Part shown: piece by piece, positions 1-13,506 of the stretch
How positions within the stretch are numbered: position 1 is the stretch's first letter
Layout of the letters: every line of letters begins with the position of its first letter
Assembly: GCA_025093555.1 (NCBI GenBank)
Contig: JAIWNF010000007.1
Coordinates: 186,001-250,000 of the forward strand
Direction: 5' to 3'
DNA from: Circinella umbellata
Lineage: Eukaryota; Mucoromycota; Mucoromycetes; Mucorales; Lichtheimiaceae
DNA: 64,000 bases
Translations under genes and position numbers: made by a program
Notes under the pieces: model-generated
Seen by the model: the letters and a program-made list of their open reading frames with translations, nothing else
The model's database searches: none
Told to the model about the DNA's origin: nothing

Positions 1-1516
1 GATTTTTTAGCGCATTTCATGAGCATGTGATGACGATCGATTTGTAGCAGTTTTATTTTTATAGACTATGAGCATGCTACTGCCGATATGACGTCCTTTA
101 CAACCAGATCATTTTTTGAATTAGTCATCTTTATTTATAATCTCTCTTATGTTATTATTACAGATATATTGTACATCGGTCGACCCATTTACAAATAGGT
201 AAGAAAAAATGATTAAAATATGTAGGAAAAGTAAGTACAAAAATAGTAAGCATATACTACAGACTACTTTGTTATACTTTTGATTTACTTTTTTCACATG
301 TCAACAAAACAGCTTGTTTGAGGCAAATGCCGATAGTTTTCGTCTGTGCTCCCTTTTTTCTTAGCCCATTGTTTTACAAATAATTTGAATTTACGTAACT
401 ATTCCATAACTCGTGATAATTTCTTTTTAATTCCATGACATGGGTTTTGCGAGTATTACAGTGTATAGTTAAAAAAAAAGGAGATAAAGATTGCGATATG
501 GCATATGACCCTACTTCAAATTCGTTTTTATTTTTTTATTTTTTATATACAACTTTAATTTTTTCAGGCTAAAAGATATAGTATTTTAAAGAGATTGAAC
601 CCTTATTCATCAAAATGCATATATCATCATTTCTGATCTTTTATAAAGTTTTACATATATTATCAATTATATTGATATAAAATTTTGTACTAAAACATTT
701 ACATCATTAAAAAAAATCGTTGAAGAAACATCATATGCTAAAATGTTAAATGATCGTGTATAAGCATTATTATTTTAGTCATTTCAGTATATGCCAAAAG
801 AAGGTGTATGACATGCCCACTATCCAACATTTTTTGTTGGGATGCATGGGATTAAATGAGTTTTTATCGGATAATCGTATATCAACATTCTACAGTTCAT
901 TTCGGTATCTCGATCTGGTTAATCCTATGTTAATTTAAATCATTAGAAATATATATAAGCTGGCTTTCACTCAACCCTATAAAACAGCAAAAACAATTTT
1001 TTTTATTGTCGTACAATAAAAAAAAACGTGTTTACGCAATAATTCCCAAGAAAATTTGAACAGGGCCCAATATATTTTTTCTTACAATTAACATCTTTTC
1101 ACATCAAAAAAAAAAAAATGGTTCAAAAAATAAAGTAGTTGCATAAATTAGTCTTGAATATTGCTGTATGATCCACCAATTTTCTATGAAAAACTAAATG
1201 AAACAAAAATGTATAAAATAGTAACTAAAAGAACAAAATAGCAGCACTTTTTTTGGTTGGCAGGTTAGCAATTCATGCAATTTGTTGCCAAGGATCATTT
1301 TGTGTGACAACAACTATTTCATTCATCCACATGCTCATAAGACAAAAAAAAATTGATGGGGACTTCATAAATGATTTTTGAAATATATGCTCCGTGCATT
1401 ATCATAATAATAAATTAAGATGTTAAAATTGAAATAAATCAACAAATATTATTTGATAGATAGAGAAAAAAAAGCTATACGCTTTTTATTTATTGAAATA
1501 GATATCATATATAATA
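1..1516. other. AT-rich intergenic region, no gene seen
   Basis: No supportable coding exon, RNA gene or repeat was found. The stretch is AT-rich with short poly-A and poly-T runs. Open frames here are short, low in complexity and lack recognisable motifs. The right end holds the 3' flank of the lactate dehydrogenase gene. Confidence 0.5.
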
Positions 1517-3497
1517 TTATAATTTAGATGGTAATAATCCTCTTGGAACCATACGCTCATATGCTGAATGAGACAAGTGATCAATTGGATTCGTAACGAA
1601 GTGATCCTTCAAATTTCGTATGTCCACCATATCAGCCTTGATATCTTTAATGGACTTTGCTCCCATGAGACGCATATGCATTGCGAGTTCTTCTTGTAAT
1701 AATTGAATTAGTCGTGTAACACCTGCTTCACCATAAGTTGACATGGCAAACTATTATATAATGTATTAAATAATTATCACGAGCTTAAATAAATAAAATA
1801 ATTTACTCTCTTTCTTGATATATACAAAGAAAATAACCAGTGATGTATTTACCAAAACAGGTCGTCCAATACCAACACCTGATGCACCTAAAGCCAATGC
1901 TTTAAAAATATCCGATCCACGACGGATACCACCATCCACATATACTTCAAAATTCTCTCCATTAAATCCTTTTTCTTTATGTAATGCGTCCATTACTTCG
2001 GGTAAAATTTCAATACCGGATGGAGCGAAATCAAGTTGGCGACCACCATGGTTTGATAAAACCACTCCTTGACAACCATAACGGAAAGCTTGAACTGAAT
2101 CAGCTGCAGTCTTTTTTTTGTATAGCAAATATTACAGAATTAAAATCACAATCAAAGAAAATGTTAGACGAGGATTCTAATATTATTTACCTGAACGCCT
2201 TTTAATATGATTGGAACCTTAGTAATACTTTTAAACCACTTTAAATCGTTCCAATTGAGTGATGGATCAATAAAGGTACTAATATAACGAGCAGCACCTT
2301 CATTACGTGATACATCCTTTTGTTCCATCTCTTCAGGCGCGTCATCGGAATATTTGACACGCATGTCCTTTTCACGACGACCCAATTGTGGGGCGTCTAC
2401 AGTAATAAATAAACCTTTGATACCACGTTTCTCAGCGTGATTAATGAACGCCTTAGTAATTTCTCGATCTGAGTTGACGTAAAGTTGGAGCCATTGGGTT
2501 TGGGTTTTTAATGCAGCATCGACAATTTCATCAAATGAGCAAGATGCTAAGGTAGGGATCATTTGTATAATATTTGTTTCAGCAGCTGAACGGGTCAATA
2601 CTAATTCACCTTCAGGATGACCCAGCTTTCCTAATGCTGTTCCGGTTATATATAGTGGGAAAGCAGTTTGTGTACCCAACATATGCGTAGTCATATCAAT
2701 ATTCTTCACATCCACCATGACTCTTGGTTTAAGCCAAATTCTATGAAACGCATTATGGTTTTCGCGCATTGATATTTCGTCGTCAGAGCCTATCATAATA
2801 GTATAATATGGTTTAAGAATTCTCAATAATATAATTATATATTAGATAAATGAAAAATAATAAGAAAAAAAAAGTATTACCTGAACTATAATATGCCCAT
2901 GCCTCAGGCCTTAACACAGTTTTCGCAACAGCTATTATTATTATACCAGAGCATCATATAAAAACTTAATGTTTCTGTCATACTTATTATAATACTAATT
3001 AAATATTAAAAAACTTACATTCAAAGTCAAATGCATTATACATTTCTTGAATACTAGGCATATTTTCACGGGCCAATCGTAGACGTTTTTCTTCGTCAGT
3101 TTCCGCCTCTTCTGCTTGTCCTAATGTAGCAGTGACATCAATTTCACCTTTACAAACATCTGGTGAGAGATATCGATTGATTATATCAGGTGGATGAATT
3201 GGCTCAAAAGCACTAGTTGCATCTTTGCCTGCTTGCTTAAGGATGACACGTACACCACCAGGATGTTCTTCCACAAAGTTTGTAAGATCATAAACTTTTC
3301 CGTGGATAATACACCATAAATCATCTAAATAGATTGAGAAAAAAATTGAGTGAAATGATTATACGTACAATGCGCATCTATAAAGCTGTTTTTTTTATCT
3401 TTCACGTCTATATTGTAATTATTACAGTTAAAATAAACAATCAATTACCTTTGGTATTATGTTTTGCGACTTCTTGAGGCGAAATAACAGTTGTCAT
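1517..3497 (-). CDS. CYB2: Cytochrome b2-type L-lactate dehydrogenase (FMN-dependent)
   Basis: Oxidises L-lactate to pyruvate with FMN and passes electrons through a b5-type heme; in yeast the acceptor is cytochrome c. Six exons join in frame: 3497-3449, 3324-3019, 2931-2881, 2789-2191, 2110-1853 and 1750-1517, giving 498 aa. The N-terminal cytochrome b5 domain has the heme ligand motif EEHPGG and a second His in PIHPPD. The FMN domain shows QLYVNSD, ILKGVQ, the active-site SNHGGRQLD and [13 protein letters not shown]. The start is the ATG followed by TTVISPQEV, which leaves no long mitochondrial presequence. Yeast Cyb2 has one, so a cytosolic or other location is possible. Both heme histidines and the flavin motifs are present, so it should be functional. 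It is isolated from its neighbours. The family call is secure; localisation is inference. Confidence 0.93.
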
Positions 3498-5145
3498 GTT
3501 GTTTTTATGTGGTTGACTTTTTGCGGATATGATAATAAGAGATGAAAATAAAGAAGAAAAAAAATGAAATAATAATTCAATAAAAATAGTGAGAAACGTA
3601 AAATATATTTCCAGAATTTCTTTTTGTTTGACCCATTTTTTTTTTTTAATTTTACAGAATTTAGATTTATTCAAACAAATTTAAAGTTTAAATTTATTCC
3701 ATCTGCATGAACTGGCAGAAAGGCATACCCGGTCAGAGAGTATGGATAAAGCGTGCAAAAACGATCATCCGATCCTTCGGGAACTTTAGTCTCCTAAAAA
3801 AGTTTGTCTATTTACACAGTAATACAAACAAATATCAACATCATGATCCATGCAAATGATGGTACTCTACGTCTCCTAGAAATTCACGTAAGTATCATAC
3901 GTATTACGTTATATGTACATAAAGGGTATCTATTTACTGTTGCTGTCGATAATCACATCAGTCACTCAGCAATGATTGAAGAAAAACATTATTTTAATTA
4001 GTTTCTTTTATCTATCGCTCTTAGGTACATTACTTGTAGCAGTTTGGAGTTCTTTTTCAGCATTAGTGGAAGTCACTGATTACAGCCATTATTTCTATAT
4101 ATGGAATTTATCAGCTCAACATAATTATTTTTTCAGTCTTAAAAACCATAGATGCATACACAAAAGAGTTTTTTTTAGTGATATAATACATATAAATCAT
4201 CTCCATGTTGATTTATATTTTATACTGATATGATAGAAGAAAACATTGTAATTCTATTCAGCTTGTAATAAAGATATAATATAATGTTCCATGCTTCAAA
4301 TATGAAACCTACCGGTTGATTGAGGTTTATATAATTATGTGTCATAACGCTTACAATTTTTAACTTCAACCTGATCCTTGATCCCAGGCCTGATAAATCA
4401 AGTGGCGTTAATTGCAAAAATTTTTTAATATAATGCTCCTGCATGTCTCTGGAATTCAACAGGACTTCCCGATTGCTCTCTGTAATAGCTGAATGTAAGA
4501 TTTAAATATCTTAAGTAGGCTTGACTTGTGGAAGTCATAATAATGTCAAACCCCGTTGTGGTAAGGCTGTTAAATTAGCGCTACTACTAGTGATATTGAC
4601 ATTATTGCTGTCGTCTACTGTGAGCGAAGAAGTAAAACGCGTATCAACAGAATATCAAACCAGAAAAACCAACACTTTTATGTACTGTTTACTTTCCGTT
4701 TTTCTCAGCAGCTTACTTCACACTCCCTTTTTCGCGCAAAATTTTAGCTCTCTGAAAACATAAAAAGAATCTCATACATTATGAAGCTTTACCAACTAAA
4801 ATTTGGGTGTAGTATAAACAAACCATCCATTCTGTTGAATAGTATCTCATTTAAATGAAAATGCTACGAGAATATATATTTGATAGGTCGGACCATAATA
4901 CAGTGCTGCAAATGTATCTTGGTTTATAAATATTAGCTTGACGAATCTGAAAATATAGTCAAAAGAAGTTGCTTGTTCCTTAATGATCGTTTTTTATTGG
5001 TCGCTGATGCATGAATCACTCTGATCAACTGCCTTTAGTTGGTGCTTGGGATAATAACCAAGTACATCTACTCCGAATATAGGGTAATCTTTTCTCAAAT
5101 CTAAAAAAAAAAGTTGAAATCTTTACAAGTAGTAATCCAACCTAA
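3498..5145. other. Intergenic region, no gene seen
   Basis: Upstream DNA shared by the divergent lactate dehydrogenase and mitochondrial carrier genes. A few short open frames occur but none carries a family motif or a plausible exon chain. A homopyrimidine/homopurine bias is seen just upstream of the lactate dehydrogenase ATG. Confidence 0.45.
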
Positions 5146-6920
5146 ATGTCAAAGCCAAAGAGAAGCGTTTTGGTACGTGAACAAAACTGTCAAACTATCT
5201 ATGAGCTTATAATAATATCTTTATTTTATTTTGAAGAATTCAACATTGGCAGGTGCGGCAGCAGGTACTGTCGAGCTATTCGTAATGCAGGTAATATGGT
5301 ATACGGATCGAGATTAGTTCGTTCAACTATAAATTATTAAAAAGTGTTACTGTCTATTTTCTTCCTAAAGCCTACAGATGTTCTTAAAACGCGGTTCCAG
5401 GTATGTAAATAGATAAAAACAGTTAGGAAAAGAGAACCGTGTGTTTGTTTTGCAAAAGACGGTTTGTTAAAAAGGGATTATAAAATCAACGATTGTTAGT
5501 CCATTCGCGTTGCATCGCACTATAATAGTGGTATTTTGCAAGCCTTTAAACGCGTTATCTCGGAGGAAGGATTTAAAGGTAATAATTAACAAGTACAAGT
5601 TATGTTAAGTGTATAAAATAAGCGGTTACTATGGACTGGAAAAGGAGTTTTTATTGCCAATTAACAAAAATAATAATGTATTTAATAATATAGCACTATA
5701 TCGAGGGACAATTCCGGTGTTATGTATTGTAGGGCCGCGCGTTTCGCTACAATACCTCGGCCTGACGCTTTATAAACCAATTTTCGAAAAACTTGAAGGA
5801 AAAATGATACCATCTCATAGTTCGGCAGGTTTAGCAGGAGTAAGTTTCGAGGCACGAATAAAAACGGACTTTTATATTAGATTAATAAAATTGACTTTTC
5901 TGGTTGGTAATTTGGCGCAAATTAGATATGTACTGGCATCACACAAGCAGTTACGTTAGGTAAGTAAAAATAATAGACGGAAAAGAAAAGATTAATGTCT
6001 AACAATAAAGGGGGTTGAATAGTAACACCGCTCGAGATGATCAAAGTTCGACAACAGACGGATCTAATGAATGCTGCCCATGAACGAAAATATAGAGGAC
6101 TTATTCAAACTGGATCATTGATTGTTAAAGAAGAAGGGTAACAATAATATTAATTTATCAAGTGATATATCCAAAATATTTATCTTCAGAATTTATTTCA
6201 ATGTTCCTATTATAATTTAGATTGTTTGCATTATATAACGGATTATTAGCAACAGTAGCACGACAATCATGGGGACTGGTGGTTAAATTTTCCGCATATA
6301 CTGAAATTAAAGCCATGTTTGAACGAGCTTCGGGTGAACCTGATAAACAACTCGCTCCTTGGAAGCACATGGTAAAGTAATTGTGGCGGCTCTCTTTTTT
6401 ATTATTAGGTACACGTGTATTTGTTTGTGTCGTTTTTATTTAAGGTTGTCGATCAACCCGACCCACTTTATTAGGTTAGCGGTGGATTAGCAAATATTTT
6501 AGTAGGTGTTCTAAATTCACCACCTGATGTGGTTAAGACAAGGTAGAGTATCATATTGAGATACGACCATAATAGATATAATTATATGTTTAGTATGAAG
6601 AGCTCACACTTTTTAAAAAATGATATATAGAATGCAAGATGATAGTAAACCTTATAAAACTACTTGGGATTGTGTCAAATCAATGGTAAAAAATGAGGGC
6701 TGGTTATCATTTTTCCGTGGATCTTGGCTTCGTATAATTCGAATAGCTCCTGGTATGTGTGTGATAAATGTAAAATGTACAACCTCTTAAGATAAACTAG
6801 CGTAATAACATTGATTTTTTTTCCATGTGTGATCTATATTAATTAGGTGGTGCTATCCAATTCGCTGTCTATGAACAAGTTGCAGCATACTTAGATAAGG
6901 CTAATCCCTCAACTCCTTAG
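5146..6920 (+). CDS. Mitochondrial carrier family (SLC25) protein, tri/dicarboxylate type
   Basis: Inner-membrane solute exchanger with three tandem repeats of about 100 aa. Eleven exons join without a phase error: 5146-5172, 5237-5290, 5371-5400, 5500-5578, 5694-5839, 5926-5959, 6023-6137, 6221-6371, 6475-6542, 6631-6752 and 6847-6920. They give 299 aa, the usual family length. The three signature motifs are PTDVLKTRFQ, VTPLEMIKVRQQ and SPPDVVKTRMQ, each with the Px(D/E)xx(K/R) core. The even-helix segments LYRGTIPVL, LYNGLLATVAR and FFRGSWLRIIR follow each. The third-repeat context suggests the citrate, succinate-fumarate or oxodicarboxylate subgroup, but I cannot fix the substrate. Exon 1 is only 27 nt. 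The gene is heavily fragmented, which is why no long open frame exists. The fold is certain and the substrate is unknown. Confidence 0.9.
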
Positions 6921-7222
6921 ATGACTAGATAAGTGTCAGAAAAAGCTACTGCTATCAACACTGTTAGAAGAGCCACGTAATTGTATATTTGTAATGTCTT
7001 CTTATCAAAGAAAAAAGCTTCTTTCATAAATATGGGTAGAGATAAATATATCAGCATAATGAACTTTTATGAGTATATGTACAATGTATAGATAAATGTA
7101 GCAAAAATAAAATTATGATAGACAATGAAATTGAATTATAAGTGATGGAAGGTATGGGGGAAAATTAATATCGGTATATATGCTTTTTGGCTTAATTTTT
7201 TCTAAGTGGATGAGCGTCGATG
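6921..7222. other. Convergent 3' intergenic spacer
   Basis: Short AT-rich spacer between the ends of the carrier gene (+) and the acetyltransferase gene (-). It probably holds both 3' UTRs. AATAAA-like motifs occur, but no further element is seen. Confidence 0.5.
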
Positions 7223-8008
7223 TCATGATGCACCTTGAAGTGATACGAGACAAAGACTTTCGACATTTGGTTCACGAACCATCAAGGTCACTGTTGTATT
7301 GTTAATATTCACTTCACCTTGTACCGTAAATCCAAACTTTGTAAAGAACGCAACAGCACCTGTATCGTTAACTTCAACATAGGTTGGATAATGTGCCTCA
7401 TCTGCTTTCGTCAAGACATGTTGAAGTAAGGCCTTCCCAAAACCTTTACGTTGTTCATTAGGTAAAACGCCCAGATAGTTGATTGTCAAATGAGGATCAC
7501 GGTTCATCATTTTACGGCGCAGCTTATCAAAGGAAGGCTGGAACTTCATAGAAGTCTTTAGAGCCGAGCTAAATCCGGTAAGTCGTGCCAATTTGAATGT
7601 ATCAGCAAGGCGCGATGGTGCCCAGGTGTTAATATTTCCTTGAAGTGACCAGACCAAAACGCCTGTACATCCTTCGACTTGAATAACGAAATCGCGGCTG
7701 GTAAGCGAAGCAGCGTTAATGATGCTTCTGAATAATAAATAGAGAAATTCGTTATGCTTAGGTTGTTTTAATCCACGAGCATACCATCCAAGAACTTGGT
7801 TGGACCCATATGCGCTTGTTAATGTATAAGCAGCTTCCTCCATGGCACCTAATATATAATGACAGCAATATATATAAGCAAACAAATATTTTTGGGATAA
7901 ATTTTTTTTGATCATTTTTCTATTACCTTTAATGACGGGCCGAACATTAGGTGTACCTTGTTCGATGCTCACCGTAAGCTGACGACTGATAGGTTGTAGT
8001 GTTACCAT
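7223..8008 (-). CDS. GNAT family N-acetyltransferase
   Basis: Predicted acetyl-CoA-dependent N-acyltransferase; substrate unknown. The C-terminal half carries the GNAT motif A, LGVLPNEQRKGFGKALL (RxxGxG/A pyrophosphate loop). Motif B follows, with a conserved FFTKFGFTVQGE strand-turn. The open frame reads through as 261 aa. A consensus intron at 7926-7849 (GTAATA...TTAG, 78 nt, a multiple of three and free of stops) would, if removed, join residues as IKGAMEEAAYTL and give 235 aa. The intron peptide is Lys/Ile/Tyr-rich and unlike the rest, so the spliced form is preferred. Exons are 8008-7927 and 7848-7223. The start ATG precedes VTLQPISRQ. The family call is good; the substrate cannot be told. 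Confidence 0.85.
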   Translation of the reverse strand: MVTLQPISRQLTVSIEQGTPNVRPVIKGNRKMIKKNLSQKYLFAYIYCCHYILGAMEEAAYTLTSAYGSNQVLGWYARGLKQPKHNEFLYLLFRSIINAASLTSRDFVIQVEGCTGVLVWSLQGNINTWAPSRLADTFKLARLTGFSSALKTSMKFQPSFDKLRRKMMNRDPHLTINYLGVLPNEQRKGFGKALLQHVLTKADEAHYPTYVEVNDTGAVAFFTKFGFTVQGEVNINNTTVTLMVREPNVESLCLVSLQGAS

Positions 8009-11000
8009 ACGATGATATTATGATGATGAATAAATAATGAAGGTATATAGAATAAAATACAAAAAAAAGCGTTGTAGTTTACCGTCTTTTATACCATCCA
8101 TAATTTTTTACCTTCCTTGTCCCCCGTTCTTTTGTTTTCCCCCAAAGAGGTGGAAGACTGTCAAAAAAGGCAAAAAACGAAAAGACAAACGAGCGAATCG
8201 TAGAAATGTGCTACTCTTCTTTCTCGGAACCGAGTCGAAATATTTTTCTAACCTTCTTTCTTGGCGGACTATTATCTAGTTTGTTGATCCATGAGCTCCG
8301 ACATGTAATAAAAGAGCATACGTTCACAATATAAAACGAAGCACAGACCCCATTCTCCCCTCTTTTCTTTTTCTTTTTACAACGTGTTCCTCGGATGTGC
8401 TTTACACCATGCATTTTATAAAAATAGAAAAAAGAAAGACTGATATAGTATTTTTGATTTTTATGAAACTGGCAATAGGATCAACGCATCATTATTGTTA
8501 TTTTTTTTTGGCAGTTGTTACAAATATTGCATGATGTATAAAATGTATTACGAGTGTAGCATCAATTTTTGTTTGTTTTTTCAAAAAAAAAACTTTTTAG
8601 CACTAAAATTATTGCATAACAATTGTAAACAATCACGGATTGAATCGGAAAAAAATGTCTCGTTTAATTGTTATGAACAAAAAAAGTGTGTATTTTGTTG
8701 TCATGCCCTATCAGTTTGAAAAACAAAGTTATCATCGCCACTATGGCCTATAGCAACACAGGAAAGGTGATTCATACTATTTCAAACCACTTCGCCATCT
8801 TTTTTCTACTGCGTTATAGTGTTGTTCTAAAAACATATATTTTACTTATTTAACACAGGTAGACTCGAGTCCTTTCATAATAATATAAAACCCTACTTTC
8901 ATCTAATCATATTATATTACAGTATTATTTAGAATTCTGTAATTGGGTTGACCATCATATCACAGTGTGGGTTTTTTTTAGATAGACCCGATATTGCTAT
9001 TTTGGTTATCAAGCTATTATCAACTTCTTTTTTGTTTGCGTACATTAAGTGAAATTTATAATTTAAAAATTCCACCAGTGATCTACTGACTTCAAACAGA
9101 AAAAATCGAGTAACACACATAACCATATATAATTGCTTATTACATGGTGCCTGCGAAATTTCATGCGGCTCTTTATTATTTTTATTTTTGGATCAACATG
9201 ATCCGTCAACTTCAAAAGAAAAAAGAGCTGATGTTATTAATAGGATAATAAATCATAAAAAGTAAAGCCATAATTTAATAGTGATAAAATACTCATCGTT
9301 GACGAAAATAGTACATCTTAGTCTAGAGTTCTTAACATATTACTCAAAATATCTGGTACGAAATTATAGTAACGCAACAATAATGTGTCCCCCCCCCACC
9401 CTTTTACTTCATTGTCTGACTGCACTTCATATATATACATATTTATATACATATATGATCTTAATTAACTTTTCCTATTTATTCACCCATTCCTATACAT
9501 GTACGTATATATAATTAGCATCAAATATATACATAGCTCATGTCACTCTCATTATATGCCGGTTACTAGAACCGTGTATACTATACTCATTAAACATTTT
9601 ACGATTTAGCATTTTTTGGGGTGTTATTACTTACGTACGTAGAAATTTGTTTTGTTTAGTACAATGAACTAGAATTTATTTATACATTTATACTAGGCTT
9701 AGATATTTATAAATTATAATGTAGAATATTGTTCGTGCCAATCCATTTCTGTACGCACATAAAACTCTGGATGTAGATATGTATGTATCTTTCATTGTGG
9801 AAACATATCTTCGACGGTATCATGTGGCAATATTTGTATCTTTTCAAAAGAGACTGAAAACTTTATTTATATCAATTGAGTACATTTACATAGCTGTATC
9901 ATAGAGTTCTCAAACAGAAGAGCTATAAGTCATCGAGTATTTTGAATGTCTTGTGTTAACCTGGATTATCTTACGAAATACTCAGTCTCAGCTTGAGTAA
10001 AGTTATAAATGACACAGCATTTAAGTAAACCATAATTATTCCTATCAATGTCTAACACTCTATGATTAGAGAACTTACGATTGTTTTCAAATGCTATTGC
10101 ACTATAGTAATATCTCAAAAAGTATCATTGGTATATATAAATAATACGTATATTATAGATGGCATTGATTAAAACGAAAAATCTTCCATAAAATCGTTTA
10201 CTGATAATAATGGTGAAATTGATGAAGAATAACAAGACGTAATTGAGGAGTTTGTTAGGGGGTATAGTAAAAGAACAAGAACAAATGCTATAAATTATCA
10301 TCGATTTACTGTAAGGGTAATACAATCCGCCCTCAATATATCACAGAACATCATTATACAAGTATACATACTTATTACTGTATTAGCAATAGTTTAAGCA
10401 CACTAAATAGCCTTCTACGTACTATAAACTTTCTCACCATTAATCACAGCTCAAATATTTATTTGAGCTTCCTGTTGTATGCTCTCTACGTACGTATATG
10501 CTAATCTCTTTTGAAAATCATAAAACCAAAAACAAGACATTATGTTTAGTTAGTAACCTCCTCCTAATTCTGTAATGATAGAACGTACATTAAGAATAAT
10601 GAAAAAAGAAAAACAAGTATATAGAAATAAACATAATTAAAGTGAAAAATCAAAAGCAATGAAAAGAGTGAATATATAAATCCACTTTTTTTATATGTAG
10701 CTGTTTTACAACCATTCATGGATACGTACTAAAATAAAGCAACAGTATCTCATTGCTTTTTGATTATGTAAATATTTTTTTTTGTGTAGGTTATCAATTT
10801 GATAGGTAGGGCAAGTTATTTATAGGTTATATATAAATCACCAATTATTACTTTATTAACTAAAATATTTTCTTTGTTAACTTGTTCCTTAATCTCTTCT
10901 CTGGTTTGTTATAATAAAATAAAAATGTGAGTGGTGACCTGTTATGATCGGCAAGGAATTATACGTCAATAATGATAAGCTGATTGATCCACGTGAAATA

Positions 11001-12005
11001 ATAACTTTAAAACTTTAAATGCCGTCATTTATGGTTATATACACTACTTAGTAATTGTTTAGCGTGTACTTATGAAAATGTATCAATAATATGTACTTAT
11101 TTCAAGGGGTTAATAGCCCAAAATATAATTATAATAGTTGGATATGCATGTATAACATTTTAAATGTGACACAAGTCTAACTATACGCTAGATCTGAATG
11201 TTTCTATCGTAAAGCTTACATATGAAACAAATTTGGTTTAGAATTTAAACTATAGCAAGACAAGAAATTGGATACTTCTATATATAATTGAATACTAATA
11301 ATCATTCATGTAAACTAAAAAAAAAAAAGGGCTTTAATAGTAATAATAGTACATTATTAATAAAACTAATAAACAAGTCCGCCATTTATACTGTGAAAAA
11401 GAGAGGGAGAAAAAAACATGTTATTTTTTCTATGATATTTATAAAGTATATGTATATATTAAGAAGTAAAAAAGAAAGAAAAATGATACAAAAAGTTTTA
11501 AAAAAGATAGCATCGAAATAAGATAAGTTGGTATGTTGTTGGATGTTGACGTGAAGGTGACGTTTTTGTCTAAAAACTTACATTTTCAACAAAAAAAAAA
11601 TAATATAATATAATAAAAAGTAAAAAGTAAAAAAAAAAAAGCAATAAGCAAATAATAGTAATGTTGTTAAAATGAGGGGGGGGGGAAATCAAGGTCCATC
11701 CATAACATAATAGAAATTGCCAAGCAACATTTTCCATTAACCATTTGGGGAAGTCAACAAGGTGGGCGATCGCCTTGAGCAACGGCAGTCATTAATAATA
11801 ATTAATAGAATTGAAAGTTAAACCTTTCTCTCCTAAGCAAAAATTTCACAGAGAAAAAAGAATTTTCGGTAAAAAAGAAAGAAAGAAAAAAAGCACTAAT
11901 AAAAAAAGAATTATAAAATCAAGAAAGGAAGAGGAATTGTTCGTGTGTAGTGATTTGTGTATAATAGAATATGTCCATTATTGAAGGTTTTTTTTTTAAA
12001 AAAAA
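8009..12005. other. About 4 kb gene-poor AT-rich region
   Basis: No exon chain, tRNA-like B box, or transposon terminus could be supported on either strand. It contains homopolymer tracts (poly-C near 9390, poly-G near 11675), TA-rich stretches near 9430-9510 and purine-rich runs near 11850-11940 upstream of the SH3-protein 3' end. Short open frames here are low in complexity. An unrecognised non-coding RNA cannot be excluded. Confidence 0.45.
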
Positions 12006-13506
12006 TTATAGATAATAAGGTGAAGATTGTTGTTGTTTATGACCTAGCATTGAACTAACACGCTTCATACCGGAAGCATCAAGATAATTGGGTTGATCAC
12101 TACCAGTTACTGTTACGGAAGGTTGTGTATTATTGCTGCTAGTAAACATGTCGACACAGTGCTTAGGGAAAACACCCTTACAGTTACCTCTTGAAAGATT
12201 AATACCTTGACACCATCCATCATCGTATTCGTTCAGCACTTCAACACGATCTCCAGGTTGGATATCAAGTTCATCACTAAGTGTGGGAGTATATGTTGAT
12301 ACGACGGGGAATACACCAAGCGATTTAGTATTTTCATCGTCGTCATTATTGGTGTTCGCTTCTGTAGCTGCTGGTTGTGGAGAGTTGTTTGAAGCAGCAA
12401 CAGCGGCACCAGTGGCGACAGCACCACCAGCAATAGCAGCGCCAGCGATAGCAGTATCATACACAGGTGCAGCAGAAAGGGGTGTAGGCGGACTGACATG
12501 TTCAGGACTAGGCATGCTTGTAATAGCATTACCAGTATTATGATATTGATTTACTTCTGCATTATATTGATTTATAGCCGGATTGCTCGTCATTACTACA
12601 GGTGGAGGTACCACGGGCGAAGGTTGAGGTTGTGGGGCAGACGCGCCAATAGGAGGAAGTTGGATCATTGGCGATTGATTCGCCATATTATAAGCTGTAT
12701 GAGGAGGATAATTGGTGGTAGCTTGGTTAAAGCCTGCTGCACCACCACCTGGAGCATCCTGATTGCCAAAACCCATGGTGAATGGATCAGGTTTCATACG
12801 CAAACGGTTACGTTCAGCTTCCTTTTTTCTCCTTCGCACGAGAAGAAAACCGACAACAGCAGCAACACCAACGAGAACAGCAATAACAATACCAGCTACA
12901 GCACCACCAGATACACCAGATGACTGTTGACCGTTTTGATTACCCTGATCAACGAATTGAGTATTGGTAGGTGAAGACGCGGGTTGTTGTGACGGGCCAA
13001 TTGGACTGACACCATTAAATGAAAAATGGTTACTGGGTTTAGCTGATGATTCAGAAGCTTCCTTTTTTTTATCCTTTGGTTCTGAGCTATGTGAAGGAGA
13101 TGCTTTTTTTGTTGTTGATGAATCAGAATCTTTATGACTTTCTGATGCTTTAGGTTTTTCTGTTTCCTTGGGTTTAGCTTCAGACTTTGATGCTTCATGG
13201 TGCGTTTCTTCAGCTTTTTTACTCGTCGTCTGTTCTGGGGACTTGGGTTCTGCTTTTGATTCTGTTACAGCACGCAAATAAATAAAATTTAATTTCAGTA
13301 TAAGGATAATAATAGTTGCGTTTCGATATGGAGTTTTTTTTTTAATTATATATGAAAATATATGCCGTACCTTCAGCCTTGCTTTCTTCTGCAGGTTCAG
13401 CTCGTTTTTCTAAAGGTACCCATACAGAATTCGCTTGTGCTGATTCCATAAGTGCGGAAATGGAAACTAGCATAGCAACCATTGTGGTAATCGGTTGTAC
13501 AGTCAT
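12006..13506 (-). CDS. Single-pass membrane protein with cytoplasmic SH3 domain (Fus1-like architecture)
   Basis: Two exons, 13506-13371 and 13261-12006, give 463 aa. Residues 1-26 are a signal-peptide-like segment. A Ser/Thr/Lys/Glu-rich extracellular stalk of about 120 aa follows, likely O-glycosylated. Next is a Gly-rich entry and one membrane helix (GIVIAVLVGVAAVVGFLLV) followed by a basic RRRKK stop-transfer. A long Pro/Asn/Ala-rich tail ends in an SH3 domain with ALYDY-like VVSTYTPTLSDELDI, the GWCQGINL Trp motif and GVFPKHCV. The layout resembles fungal plasma-membrane scaffolds such as Fus1 or, more loosely, Sho1, which link surface events to MAPK or polarity modules. That role is inference. 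The start ATG lies directly before the signal peptide, so exon 1 encodes the targeting sequence. Confidence 0.87.

Noticed and set aside
9388..9402. CRISPR array or telomere-like repeat
   Set aside because: The poly-C and TA-rich runs are simple sequence with no regular spacer or repeat unit.
8009..12005. tRNA or rRNA genes in the long gene-poor stretch
   Set aside because: No GGTTCGANTCC-type B box with a matching acceptor stem was seen by eye on either strand.
12283..12923. Open frames on the + strand opposite the SH3 gene
   Set aside because: They mirror the codon pattern of the minus-strand gene (Ala/Pro-rich), have no motifs and are best explained as shadows.
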